64,000 bases of DNA, taken from positions 62,001-126,000 of the forward strand of contig NZ_JAUSWH010000015.1 in the NCBI RefSeq assembly GCF_030815125.1, read 5' to 3'. The translations under genes were made by a program, and so were the position numbers. The notes beneath the pieces were generated by a model. That model made no database searches and was not told the DNA's origin. It saw only the letters and a program-made list of their open reading frames with translations. The DNA comes from Allorhizobium paknamense. GTDB lineage: Bacteria > Pseudomonadota > Alphaproteobacteria > Rhizobiales > Rhizobiaceae. Each line of letters starts with the position of its first letter. The stretch's first letter is position 1. Positions 8,684-17,099 of the stretch are shown piece after piece.

Positions 8684-11137
8684 CTAACGACGGTCGTATT
8701 TCTGCTTTCCGGCGCTTGCTATAACTCGCTTACTCTCTACGTCAAATGTTTGTTGCAACTTATCCGCGAAACCCTCGCCGACGGGTATTTTTAAATCGAA
8801 TAGTTCATTCTCGCGCTGCTCTTCACGCGCGAGATACGAGATGAACTCTTTGGTGCGTTCTAAACGAATTCTCACCCGTTCCGTCCGCTCTCTGCTCAGG
8901 AAAAGCTTATACTCTTCATTTGCGTATGCCGTTATACTGTTACAAACCTGTTCATCGTAATAATTGCAATCGGCAAATACAAGATCAAGATATGTGAAAG
9001 TGAATGCGAGCTCGTTAAGCATATACAAGCCATAATTGGTCGTTCGTACTTGATCAACACTTTCATCAAAATAGTCTAGACGGTTATTCGCCTCGACAAA
9101 CCCATGTTGCAGAAGAATATCCATGCATTGCGCGAAATCCTCAGCCATCCGGAACGTTTCAACGAAGTAGGAACGCAGTTCGGCAATCGTCACAAAGTCG
9201 GACGAGCCTCCTCCAATATTTTTTGCAAGCCGTCGCAAAATTCGTAAACTCGTAAAATGCGAGGCTAGCCTGCTGTCGCGAGCTTGGAAAATGTTCGGAA
9301 TATCGCTGAGCTGTTCGTCGTAGAAATAGCGCGTCGGCACCATGACTGGCTTGATTACTTGGTGGATTTGGAAATTCCACCGGCCGGCGTCAAGCATTTC
9401 CTGCACGTTAGTATAACCGGAGAGCAGAAATGATCGGAATAAATCCAGCGTAAGCCTTATGTCACCGTGTCCGCATGCCGTAAGAAAACTGTTGAGTGGG
9501 GATTCGGTATCACGGATCCCACTCGCAACGATCTCTAGATATTTGCAGCAATCATTTATAAGATCGGCATCCGTAGCAGCTGTTATCTCCGAGCGCCGCT
9601 TTTCGTTCCGCAATAGGCCGATCGTGTATTCAAGGCGCTTAAGGAAAACTGTTGAAGGCTTTGGGGAGCTGAGATGGAAACCGGAGTTTTGGAAGGCATC
9701 CAAGACGCCATGTATTTTCGAGTTGTGAAAGCGCTCCTCGCGCATAGAGATCAGCGTGATGCATGACAGGCTCCGCGCAATCTCTTGGGCGGTCGTAAAG
9801 CAAAAATCTTGAATTGGGCCACTGTACTGGTCAGTATTATCGATAACAACGACCACGCCCTTACCGGCTGCAGCGCTATTTTCAGCTAAACGGGTTGCAC
9901 AATATTCAAGATCGTTTTTCCAAGCCGAAACAAGGGAGTTCAACCTGTCATTATATATTTCGCCGCCCCTCGGCAGGCCTGAAAGCTCCTGACGCGAAGC
10001 TGTTTCAAACCTGTCCGAAAACAGATCTCGCAACAAGACTTCGCGGGATGAGGACAGCGTCTGGTCAACATCGAGGTCGCGAACAAGACGACGCCATATT
10101 TCCGAATGTATCCGTGACTTGTCTTCGGGAACCTCTAACATGTCGACAACGGCAGTAACTCCGTTGTCTCTCAACCACCTTGGCGGCGTGTGCCTAAGTA
10201 ATCTTCTAATGAAGGTCGATTTTCCGGCTCCCTTCCCTCCAAAGAGAACGAGAACCTCACCACCACGCGCATTTTTCAAATTCTTTGTGATGCGACCGCC
10301 GATTGACCCGCCTTTTCCGGTGTCGCTTAACTGCTCCACTCCATATTGCTCGAAATATGGAGTCAGGGAGTCCTTAATAACCGACCTCATTCCTGAAAGG
10401 ACCTGATTGTAATTTCGATCAGATACATAGCACCGATCCATGAGCTCTGTCTGATCATCTGAAATGACGCCAAAGAGCCGGTTGACGATCGGCCGTAACG
10501 TTGAGGCAAGACGGTTAGACGAAATCGGGTGCGAGTACGGCAGTATCCGATCTTTGGCGATATAAACTTGACGATCCTTCGGTGGTGCGCTCGACAACGT
10601 ACTGACGAGAGACGCATGCTCCGTAATGGCGATGAAGGAGAAAGCATTCGTTGCCTTGGTGCTTTCCTCTAAGAAGAACCTAAGGTCTCGTATAACGAAG
10701 GCCTTAAGCTCATCCCAACGTTTCCCTTTTTCGAAACATTTGAATGCAATCCACTCGTTCCCGTTTGTGATTGCCGCATACTCACACCCGACATCCATGC
10801 AGTACTCACGCACCTGCTGCATAGTCGATCTAATATTGGCATCGCTTTGAAGCTGTTTGATACCGAGATAGCAAAACAACTCTCCGGCTTTATGAGGGAT
10901 TGGTAGTTCGAAGGCTTTTCCGATACGCTTTGCTTCGACCAGAAACATGAACTCGCCATTGGGGCGCGTTAAAACGTAGTCAGCAAATCCAGGCGCAATA
11001 AACTCTTCGACCTTTGTTCTTGCCCTCGGCCAACCAAGTATATCGTGCAAAACGGTGTCGATGACCTTGTGCCGGGTTTCCGCCTCGTTGGCCTCTTCTG
11101 TTTTAAGAATAGCTGCTAGATCAAGCAAATCGTGCAT
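8684..11137 (-). CDS. Nuclease-ATPase fusion (type I R-like PD-(D/E)XK domain plus P-loop NTPase), defence candidate
   Basis: This 817-residue protein begins with a domain resembling the N terminus of type I restriction HsdR subunits. It shows E45 region VEEFIAPGFADYVL with D53, and E68-A-K70 in FLVEAKRIGK, which is a PD-(D/E)XK layout. A P-loop NTPase follows, with Walker A GGKGAGKST (300-308) and Walker B VVVVIDNTDQY near residue 430. The long C-terminal helical part is not recognisable to me. It stands alone, with 153 bp on one side and a 251-bp divergent promoter region on the other. It looks more AT-rich than the sulfide operon, which suggests transfer. The combination of nuclease and ATPase is common in single-gene phage-defence systems, but I cannot match it to a named one. 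Confidence 0.75.
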   Translation of the reverse strand: MHDLLDLAAILKTEEANEAETRHKVIDTVLHDILGWPRARTKVEEFIAPGFADYVLTRPNGEFMFLVEAKRIGKAFELPIPHKAGELFCYLGIKQLQSDANIRSTMQQVREYCMDVGCEYAAITNGNEWIAFKCFEKGKRWDELKAFVIRDLRFFLEESTKATNAFSFIAITEHASLVSTLSSAPPKDRQVYIAKDRILPYSHPISSNRLASTLRPIVNRLFGVISDDQTELMDRCYVSDRNYNQVLSGMRSVIKDSLTPYFEQYGVEQLSDTGKGGSIGGRITKNLKNARGGEVLVLFGGKGAGKSTFIRRLLRHTPPRWLRDNGVTAVVDMLEVPEDKSRIHSEIWRRLVRDLDVDQTLSSSREVLLRDLFSDRFETASRQELSGLPRGGEIYNDRLNSLVSAWKNDLEYCATRLAENSAAAGKGVVVVIDNTDQYSGPIQDFCFTTAQEIARSLSCITLISMREERFHNSKIHGVLDAFQNSGFHLSSPKPSTVFLKRLEYTIGLLRNEKRRSEITAATDADLINDCCKYLEIVASGIRDTESPLNSFLTACGHGDIRLTLDLFRSFLLSGYTNVQEMLDAGRWNFQIHQVIKPVMVPTRYFYDEQLSDIPNIFQARDSRLASHFTSLRILRRLAKNIGGGSSDFVTIAELRSYFVETFRMAEDFAQCMDILLQHGFVEANNRLDYFDESVDQVRTTNYGLYMLNELAFTFTYLDLVFADCNYYDEQVCNSITAYANEEYKLFLSRERTERVRIRLERTKEFISYLAREEQRENELFDLKIPVGEGFADKLQQTFDVESKRVIASAGKQKYDRR

Positions 11138-11388
11138 TTATGGGCCTATCAAACATCTGACGACCGAAGCTTGACACCAAAAGGATCGAGAGATCAACGA
11201 GGCCACAGAGTAATCCCGCGAATTATGATGTCGATTGCCACCTGCGCGCGTACGTGACTGGGTCCTACTTTGATAGCAAAACTCGTTTACAAACGCGCCT
11301 TCGAATTGGTCTCTCTACGATTACCACTTGCTTTTGTTATCACTCGGAAAAATGATACGTTCAACCTAAGCGAGCCAGGGATTCGTTT

Positions 11389-12195
11389 TTGATTGAGCCA
11401 TTACGAAAATATCGCAAAGACGGTCGTCGCTACGAACGGCGAGCGGAAACGACCGCCGCCCTTTGCCTGCTTGACAGCTTGTCGTTAGAACAGCTGGTTC
11501 AGCGCGCTAAAGTTCGCGCAAAGACCGATCCCCTGTATCTCTCCTCGGAATGCCTCCTCCACCGTATTCGGAAATGTAAACAGCACAACTCCGATCGCCT
11601 CTTCGAGTCTCTCTTCCGCATTCTTATGGCGAGAGTGGAGAGCGCGGCGACGCTGCGCAGCGAAATCTATCGTCTTCCGAACGGAAAGATCGCAATCACA
11701 GCCTTCGGAACAAAGGTCCGAGATTATGTTGTCGATCGTTTCCTGGCTCGCCTTATTGCCGATCGCGATGGCTACGATGAGCGACTCGACTACTTCGAGG
11801 TCAATTTCTCCCACGCGATCGCCAGCTTGCGAGCAACAGCAAAAAAAAGAGCTGCAGACGAAGAAAATCGCTCACAGCGTCTCTCAACAAACGATGATGA
11901 AGAGGTATCCGCAGCGGTTGAAAAGGCTGCAGGAGCGTTTGATCCTTTTGAAGTATCAAAAATCGACGATGGAAATTACCGGTTCCGGCTTTTTGCAGCG
12001 ATCAAGAAGTTACCTGAGAAAGAGCGCCATGTCGTTGCGTTGCTTTTTAAAGAATATCCAATCGAGTCAAACGACCCTAGCAAGCCCTCAATTTGCAAAA
12101 TTGTGGGGTGCGTTGAGAAAACGGTAAGGAATCGACGTGACCGCGCCTTTGAAAAACTTAAGACAGCTCTATCAGAGGAAGAGATAGATGCCTGA
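11389..12195 (+). CDS. Sigma-70-like regulator at the head of the ImmA-helicase cassette
   Basis: This 268-residue protein has a C-terminal region-4-like helix-turn-helix (residues about 205-262: LPEKERHVVALLFKEYP, then ICKIVGCVEKTVRNRRDRAFEKL). A helical middle resembles sigma region 2 (VDRFLARLI, DYFEVNFSHAIASLRA). The frame opens with TTG at 11389; no strong ribosome site is visible and a later start is possible. It overlaps the next gene by 8 bases and so belongs to a tight three-gene unit. It could be a true alternative sigma factor or a sigma-derived transcription factor. I am sure of the region-4 fold and less sure of the role. Confidence 0.7.
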   Translation: MIEPLRKYRKDGRRYERRAETTAALCLLDSLSLEQLVQRAKVRAKTDPLYLSSECLLHRIRKCKQHNSDRLFESLFRILMARVESAATLRSEIYRLPNGKIAITAFGTKVRDYVVDRFLARLIADRDGYDERLDYFEVNFSHAIASLRATAKKRAADEENRSQRLSTNDDEEVSAAVEKAAGAFDPFEVSKIDDGNYRFRLFAAIKKLPEKERHVVALLFKEYPIESNDPSKPSICKIVGCVEKTVRNRRDRAFEKLKTALSEEEIDA

Positions 12196-12748
12196 CCAAC
12201 GCAAAGACAACGCCGAGGAAACACTTGCCGCGTTTGCCGTAGAACCATCTCACGACAAAGCCACGCTTGATCTCTATCTGAAGCAGCACCCAGAGCTGGC
12301 GAATGAACTGATCGATTTATCGCTCGAGTTGGAAATGGCTGATCCAACGGAAGAAGACGTTTTCGACACCGACAGTGCGATCGTCAATACCGCGTGGGCA
12401 GCGTTTATTGCCGGTGGCGCTACCGACGCGCCGATCACAGCTGCGTCGTTTACTCGTGAAGTTGCCCACAGTTTGGGCATAAAATCGTCTGCGCTGATGG
12501 GTCTCCGCGACAAGAAAGTTGAAATCCAGTCGCTGCCAATCGCCTTTTCCACACGCCTATCCAGAGCGCTTGCCACGTCTGTCGAGCGATTGGTGGATTA
12601 CCTCGCAGGCCCGCAAGCTATGCCGGTTGGCGCTAGCTTCAAATCTGACGCGAAGCCAGAGCAGAAATCGAAGATTTCAATAGAACAGTTGCTCGCTGAA
12701 TGTGGCCATACTCCTGAGCAGATTGCCAAGATCCTGCGGGAGGATTGA
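12188..12748 (+). CDS. Uncharacterised protein with XRE-like helical segment, partner of ImmA-helicase
   Basis: This 186-residue protein has an acidic helical N terminus (YLKQHPELANELIDLSLELE). A segment around residues 95-140 (EVAHSLGIKSSALMGLRD, then LPIAFSTRLSRALATSVERL) looks like the degenerate XRE DNA-binding domains often encoded beside ImmA/IrrE proteases. The C-terminal ISIEQLLAECGHTPEQIAKIL may be another short helical motif. It overlaps the upstream sigma-like gene by 8 bases, and its stop lies 2 bases before the ATG of the protease-helicase. By analogy with ImmR and DdrO it could be the protease substrate. That is inference only. Confidence 0.6.
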   Translation: MPDQRKDNAEETLAAFAVEPSHDKATLDLYLKQHPELANELIDLSLELEMADPTEEDVFDTDSAIVNTAWAAFIAGGATDAPITAASFTREVAHSLGIKSSALMGLRDKKVEIQSLPIAFSTRLSRALATSVERLVDYLAGPQAMPVGASFKSDAKPEQKSKISIEQLLAECGHTPEQIAKILRED

Positions 12749-12750
12749 GC

Positions 12751-15700
12751 ATGGATGCCGTCGAGCTGGCGCGACAACGAGCCCAAGAACTCAATAGAGC
12801 GGCGGTTCAGGCAGGAGTTGATGCTTGGAGCCCCTACGCATTGATCCAGCACGAAGCGGCGCGGAGGGGAATTGAGATTGATCGCGTCGCAAAAGGAAGT
12901 AGCGTTCTTAACGGAGCGCGCGCCCTCTATGATCCAAGCCTTCCGCTGATTATTCATGAGGAGACCGGGAGCGTCTTTGAGGACGCGTTTCTTGTGGCCC
13001 ATGAACTTGGTCATGTGGAACTTGGCGACGCCACACTTCGCGACGAAGTCATTTCGATAGATCCGGCACGTGCTGCTGAGATGCCACCAATCGGCGCCGA
13101 GCGCGTTGAAGACTACAGCAGGCGCCAGCGTCGCGAGGTCCAAATGGATCTTTTCGCCCGAGAATTTCTCTTTCCCAGGACACTGGCTCGCGAAGCCCAT
13201 ATTTATGAAAAGGCAACTGCCGATGAGATTGCGGAACGGCTAGGCGCCTCCAAAGCAGTCGTGGCGCAACAGATGCTAGATGCTTTGTTGCTCCCCGAGC
13301 CGGTGATCGAAGCGGAAGAGCTGAGAGTCTCGCGCCCGCTCAACAAGCGGCAGAAGGAAGCAGCGGAACACTGGGGGCCAGCGTATCTTCTCGAGGCAGG
13401 CCCAGGAACAGGTAAAACGCAGACGCTGGTCGGTCGAATTCTTTGGCTCTTGGATAAAGGGATCGATCCTCGTGGAATCCTGGTCTTGACCTTCTCCAAT
13501 AAGGCTGCTGGCGAACTGTTCGATCGCGTAGCACAAGTGAACCCTACCGCCGCAGCCGCCATCTGGATCGGCACGTTCCACGCATTCGGGCTAGATATTA
13601 TTAGGCGCCATCATGACCGCCTCGGCCTGCCTGACGATCCTAAGATGATCGACAAGGCCGACGCCATTGAATTGCTTGAGGACGAGGCACCTCGGTTAAA
13701 TCTGGTCCAATTCCGCAATATTAGTGATCCGACAGAGAATCTGGATAAAATATTGGCCGCCATCTCTCGGGCGAAGGACGAATTGGCGAGTCCTGCTGAC
13801 TTCGACGGGCTTGCACAGGCGATGAAGTTGGCTGCGTCAACGCCTGACGAGGAAAAGGAAGCGGAGCGGCAGATTGAAGTCGCGAGCGTTTACCGGCGAT
13901 ATGAGGAGCTTAAGGCTGGATTGAAACGGCTAGACTTTGGTGACCTTGTAACCCTTCCAATTCAGCTTTTTAACGAAAATGAGGACGTTCGAGCCGCGAT
14001 TGCCTCAACTTACGAGCACGTCTTGGTCGATGAATATCAGGACGTGAACCGAAGCAGTGTCGCCCTTTTGAAGAAGCTCAAGCCGGGTGGAACCAATCTT
14101 TGGGTGGTCGGCGACATAAAGCAATCGATTTACCGCTTCCGTGGGGCGTCCTCCATCAACATGGCGAAATTCGCAACGGGAGATTTCCCTGGTGCGAGTA
14201 TCGGCCGGCTTGAGGTCAACTATCGCTCGACAGAGGAGATCGTGAGTGCCTTTTCAAATTTTGCGGTCAATATGAACGTTGCGCAAGGCCGCGATAGTTC
14301 ACTCGAAGCACATCGAGGCTCCTCGGGTTGTCCCCCGGAGCACAGGCTGACCGTTTCAGCTGAAAATGAAACAGAAGCTGTAGCTGATGCCATCTCCGAA
14401 ATGCAAAACCTCGGGATCTCTTACCGAGATCAAGCGGTTCTTTGCACCGGTAACGATCGCCTCGCAAAGATCGGTTCTGCATTGGAAACGTTGAATATCC
14501 CAGTGCTTTATCTCGGCAGTATCTTCGAGCGGGAGGAAGTCAAGGACCTCCTATCATTCCTATCACTTCTGGTAGATCGCAAACCGATGGGTCTCGTGCG
14601 CCTTGCGACCATGGACGACTTCGCGATGTCGCTTGAGGACGTTGGTGTTATCTTGGACGCCGTTAGCAAAGGGAAGGGACCGAGTCCTATCTGGACTTTT
14701 GGGGAACAAGATCTGCCGGACCTTTCCTTTGATGGGAGGAATGCGCTGGCGAAAGCGGCGCGTGCTCTTTCTGGCCTGCACGAGGCCTCGCAGCCATGGG
14801 AAGTGCTCGTCTCGCTTTTGCTTGATCGCACTCGAATAGCGGCCGCAATTGCTGAGACAGCGACAATCTCGTCCCGAGCACGCGGAATAGCGATCTGGCA
14901 ACTTCTCAACTTTTGCCGCACACAGCCTAGTGGCAAAGGCTTGCCTATCAGACGGCTCCTCGATCGAGTGAGGCGCCTTGTTCGTCTTGCCGATGACCGA
15001 GATCTACGTCAGTTGCCAAATGCTGCGCAGGGACTCGACGCCGTGCGGCTAATGACCGTACATGGATCCAAGGGCCTTGAGTTTCGAGCGGTTCATTTTC
15101 CCGGAATCAGCACTGATAGTATTCCCCGATCACCAAACCATTTTCAGGGCATAGAATCGCCCGACGGTCTCGTTAAGGAAGTGCCGGGCAAGGCGGCGGC
15201 GGTTAGATCCGCTGCGCATCTCGATGAGCAGGAATGTCTATTCTATGTCGCCTTGTCTCGGGCAAGAGACCGGCTCTTTCTCTATTCGCCCACAAAGAAG
15301 GCAAATGGCCACAGCTGGTCAGTTTCACCGTTTGTAGCGCGACTGATACCTCCAATGGTTCAGCTACCAAAGAACCCAACAGTGCGACTTCCGACGAAGA
15401 GCGAGGAAGTTATCGATCTGCATTTCGACGGTACGCCGACGTTCAAAGATACTCAGCTGGCCATCTATGAGAAGTGTCCTCGTCGGTTCCTTTACACCTA
15501 TGTGCTTCAGACGGGCGGCCGGCGAGTTGAGTCCACCTTTATGAAAATGCACGACGCGGTCCAAGACGTGGTTGATTGGATCACATCCTCTGACCCCGCA
15601 GCTGTTGTTATTTCCGAAGCCTCCGGTCGGTTGCAAGCCGCGATGACGGCTCACGGTCTCGACGAAAGCGGTTATGTCGATGATTATCTAGCGATCGCCC

Positions 15701-16152
15701 AAGGGTTGATCTCCAACCTGCTCGACAGCAGGCAAGGTCATTCACTCAAGGACAACGATGGGCTTTCAATTTCTGCTGGCACGATCAAGGTCGCCGTCCG
15801 CGTGGATGAGCTGCTTCAGACGGGCGATGGCAGGATCGTCGCTCGAAGAATACGGACGGGGCATGGAACAAAGGCTTCACAGTCAGATTTGGCGGCCAGC
15901 TCCTTTTTTATGGCGGTCCGAGACGCATTTCCGAATGCCACGGTCGAATTGATGAATCTCGCTGACGCCGTACCGATCAGGCTCGAATTCGACAAACTTG
16001 CCAGCCGTCGTCAGAAGATAGGCGAAGTTGTCGGCGGGGTTGCGAGCGGCCGCTTCCCTGCGAAGCCAAGTAATCGGACATGCCATCGATGCCCTGCCTT
16101 TTTCATCTGCGGCCCCGTACCTCCCGGCCCGCTTTCAAAAAAATCTGACTAA
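12751..16152 (+). CDS. ImmA/IrrE metalloprotease fused to UvrD/PcrA-like helicase with AddB-like C terminus
   Basis: I choose ATG 12751 (GGGAGG site 8 bases upstream) over TTG 12745, giving 1133 residues. Residues 20-180 are an ImmA/IrrE protease with zinc motif H84-E-L-G-H88 and third ligand E138 (LFAREFLFP). Residues 197-870 form an SF1A helicase: Walker A GPGTGKT (217-223), VLVDEYQDVNRSS, GDIKQSIYRFRGAS, LEVNYRST, MTVHGSKGLEF and VALSRARDRLFLY. The last 250 residues resemble a PD-(D/E)XK domain with an iron-sulfur-type cysteine set (YEKCPRRF and CHRCPAFFICG). The expected acidic/Lys catalytic pair is replaced by VARRIRTG, so nuclease activity is doubtful. The fusion suggests a sensor protease coupled to DNA unwinding, possibly in phage or plasmid conflict. 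Confidence 0.85.
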   Translation: MDAVELARQRAQELNRAAVQAGVDAWSPYALIQHEAARRGIEIDRVAKGSSVLNGARALYDPSLPLIIHEETGSVFEDAFLVAHELGHVELGDATLRDEVISIDPARAAEMPPIGAERVEDYSRRQRREVQMDLFAREFLFPRTLAREAHIYEKATADEIAERLGASKAVVAQQMLDALLLPEPVIEAEELRVSRPLNKRQKEAAEHWGPAYLLEAGPGTGKTQTLVGRILWLLDKGIDPRGILVLTFSNKAAGELFDRVAQVNPTAAAAIWIGTFHAFGLDIIRRHHDRLGLPDDPKMIDKADAIELLEDEAPRLNLVQFRNISDPTENLDKILAAISRAKDELASPADFDGLAQAMKLAASTPDEEKEAERQIEVASVYRRYEELKAGLKRLDFGDLVTLPIQLFNENEDVRAAIASTYEHVLVDEYQDVNRSSVALLKKLKPGGTNLWVVGDIKQSIYRFRGASSINMAKFATGDFPGASIGRLEVNYRSTEEIVSAFSNFAVNMNVAQGRDSSLEAHRGSSGCPPEHRLTVSAENETEAVADAISEMQNLGISYRDQAVLCTGNDRLAKIGSALETLNIPVLYLGSIFEREEVKDLLSFLSLLVDRKPMGLVRLATMDDFAMSLEDVGVILDAVSKGKGPSPIWTFGEQDLPDLSFDGRNALAKAARALSGLHEASQPWEVLVSLLLDRTRIAAAIAETATISSRARGIAIWQLLNFCRTQPSGKGLPIRRLLDRVRRLVRLADDRDLRQLPNAAQGLDAVRLMTVHGSKGLEFRAVHFPGISTDSIPRSPNHFQGIESPDGLVKEVPGKAAAVRSAAHLDEQECLFYVALSRARDRLFLYSPTKKANGHSWSVSPFVARLIPPMVQLPKNPTVRLPTKSEEVIDLHFDGTPTFKDTQLAIYEKCPRRFLYTYVLQTGGRRVESTFMKMHDAVQDVVDWITSSDPAAVVISEASGRLQAAMTAHGLDESGYVDDYLAIAQGLISNLLDSRQGHSLKDNDGLSISAGTIKVAVRVDELLQTGDGRIVARRIRTGHGTKASQSDLAASSFFMAVRDAFPNATVELMNLADAVPIRLEFDKLASRRQKIGEVVGGVASGRFPAKPSNRTCHRCPAFFICGPVPPGPLSKKSD

Positions 16153-16231
16153 AATTACCGGTCTGCCATTTCCGCTCCGATTAACACTCCAGAGACGCAT
16201 CGCAATCAAGCGAGCGCTCCTGGAGAAAAAA

Positions 16232-17098
16232 ATGTCTGAAATTAACAACTCCGTGGGCTCTGGCAACAAGCCCTTCCATATTCGCTTCACCACTGACGGT
16301 ATTTCGTATCGCGATGGCTCGATTGGTGATCCGGTCCCTGTGGGGAGCCAGCTCCTTTCGGCAGCCGGCGTCCGTGACGTGGAGAACTACAGCCTCTTCG
16401 CCATCCTCCCCAACGGTGAGTTCGAGGATATCCGCCTCGACGAAACCTTCGATCTTCGCGCAAAGGGCGTTGAAACGTTCGCCTACTTTGAGAGCGACCG
16501 TTCCTTCAATTTCACGATTGAAAGCCGCCAGATGTCCTGGGGCAAGAATCTGATCAGCGGCAAGGCACTTCGCAACCTGGCCGGTGTCGACGCTCGCTAC
16601 AGCATCTATCTCGAAGTGCGCGGCGGTCATGATCGCCTGATCGAGGATCACGATCTGGTCGATCTGGCGGGCAAGGGCATCGAGCGCTTCATCACCGTGA
16701 TCAGTGAAACCACGGAGGGCCTGGAGGCCCTCCCCTCCGCTGACCGTCGCTTTCTGGAAGCGCATGGACTGGCTTATGAGATCATCAACGATGGCGGTAT
16801 CGGAGCGGTCGTGATCAAGGATTTTGCCCTTCCTCCGGGCAAGTTCGATCACGACAAGGTCGACGTGATGATCCAGCTTCCGGCGGGTTATCCCGATGCC
16901 AGCGTCGATATGTTCTACACGCTGCCCTGGATCAAGCTGAATGCGACAAACACGTACGCGGCGTGCGCGGATGTTCCGCAGCTTTTCGCCGGCGACAGCT
17001 GGCAGCGCTGGTCCCGACATGCGGAATGGCGCGCAGGCATCGATGGCATCCGCACCATGGTGACCCGAGCCCAGATGGCTTTCGAGAAGGCAAAGTGA
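16232..17098 (+). CDS. Tandem ubiquitin-like domains fused to an E2-like domain
   Basis: I take ATG 16232 (GGAG 7 bases upstream), giving 288 residues. Residues 12-85 and 88-165 look like two copies of the prokaryotic multi-ubiquitin domain: each is a short beta-rich unit with a LA/LAGV.D segment and a closing FAYFESDR or FITVISE strand. Residues 172-288 match the prokaryotic E2 family E pattern, with LPAGYPDASVDMFYTLPWIKLN and WQRWSRHAEWRAGIDGI. The family belongs to ubiquitin-like operons with E1 and JAB proteins, as here. The Ubl units have no free C terminus, so cleavage would be needed to make conjugatable Ubl. One cysteine sits in YAACAD; I cannot tell whether it is catalytic. The stop is 1 base before the E1 gene. 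Confidence 0.85.
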   Translation: MSEINNSVGSGNKPFHIRFTTDGISYRDGSIGDPVPVGSQLLSAAGVRDVENYSLFAILPNGEFEDIRLDETFDLRAKGVETFAYFESDRSFNFTIESRQMSWGKNLISGKALRNLAGVDARYSIYLEVRGGHDRLIEDHDLVDLAGKGIERFITVISETTEGLEALPSADRRFLEAHGLAYEIINDGGIGAVVIKDFALPPGKFDHDKVDVMIQLPAGYPDASVDMFYTLPWIKLNATNTYAACADVPQLFAGDSWQRWSRHAEWRAGIDGIRTMVTRAQMAFEKAK

Positions 17099-17099
17099 A

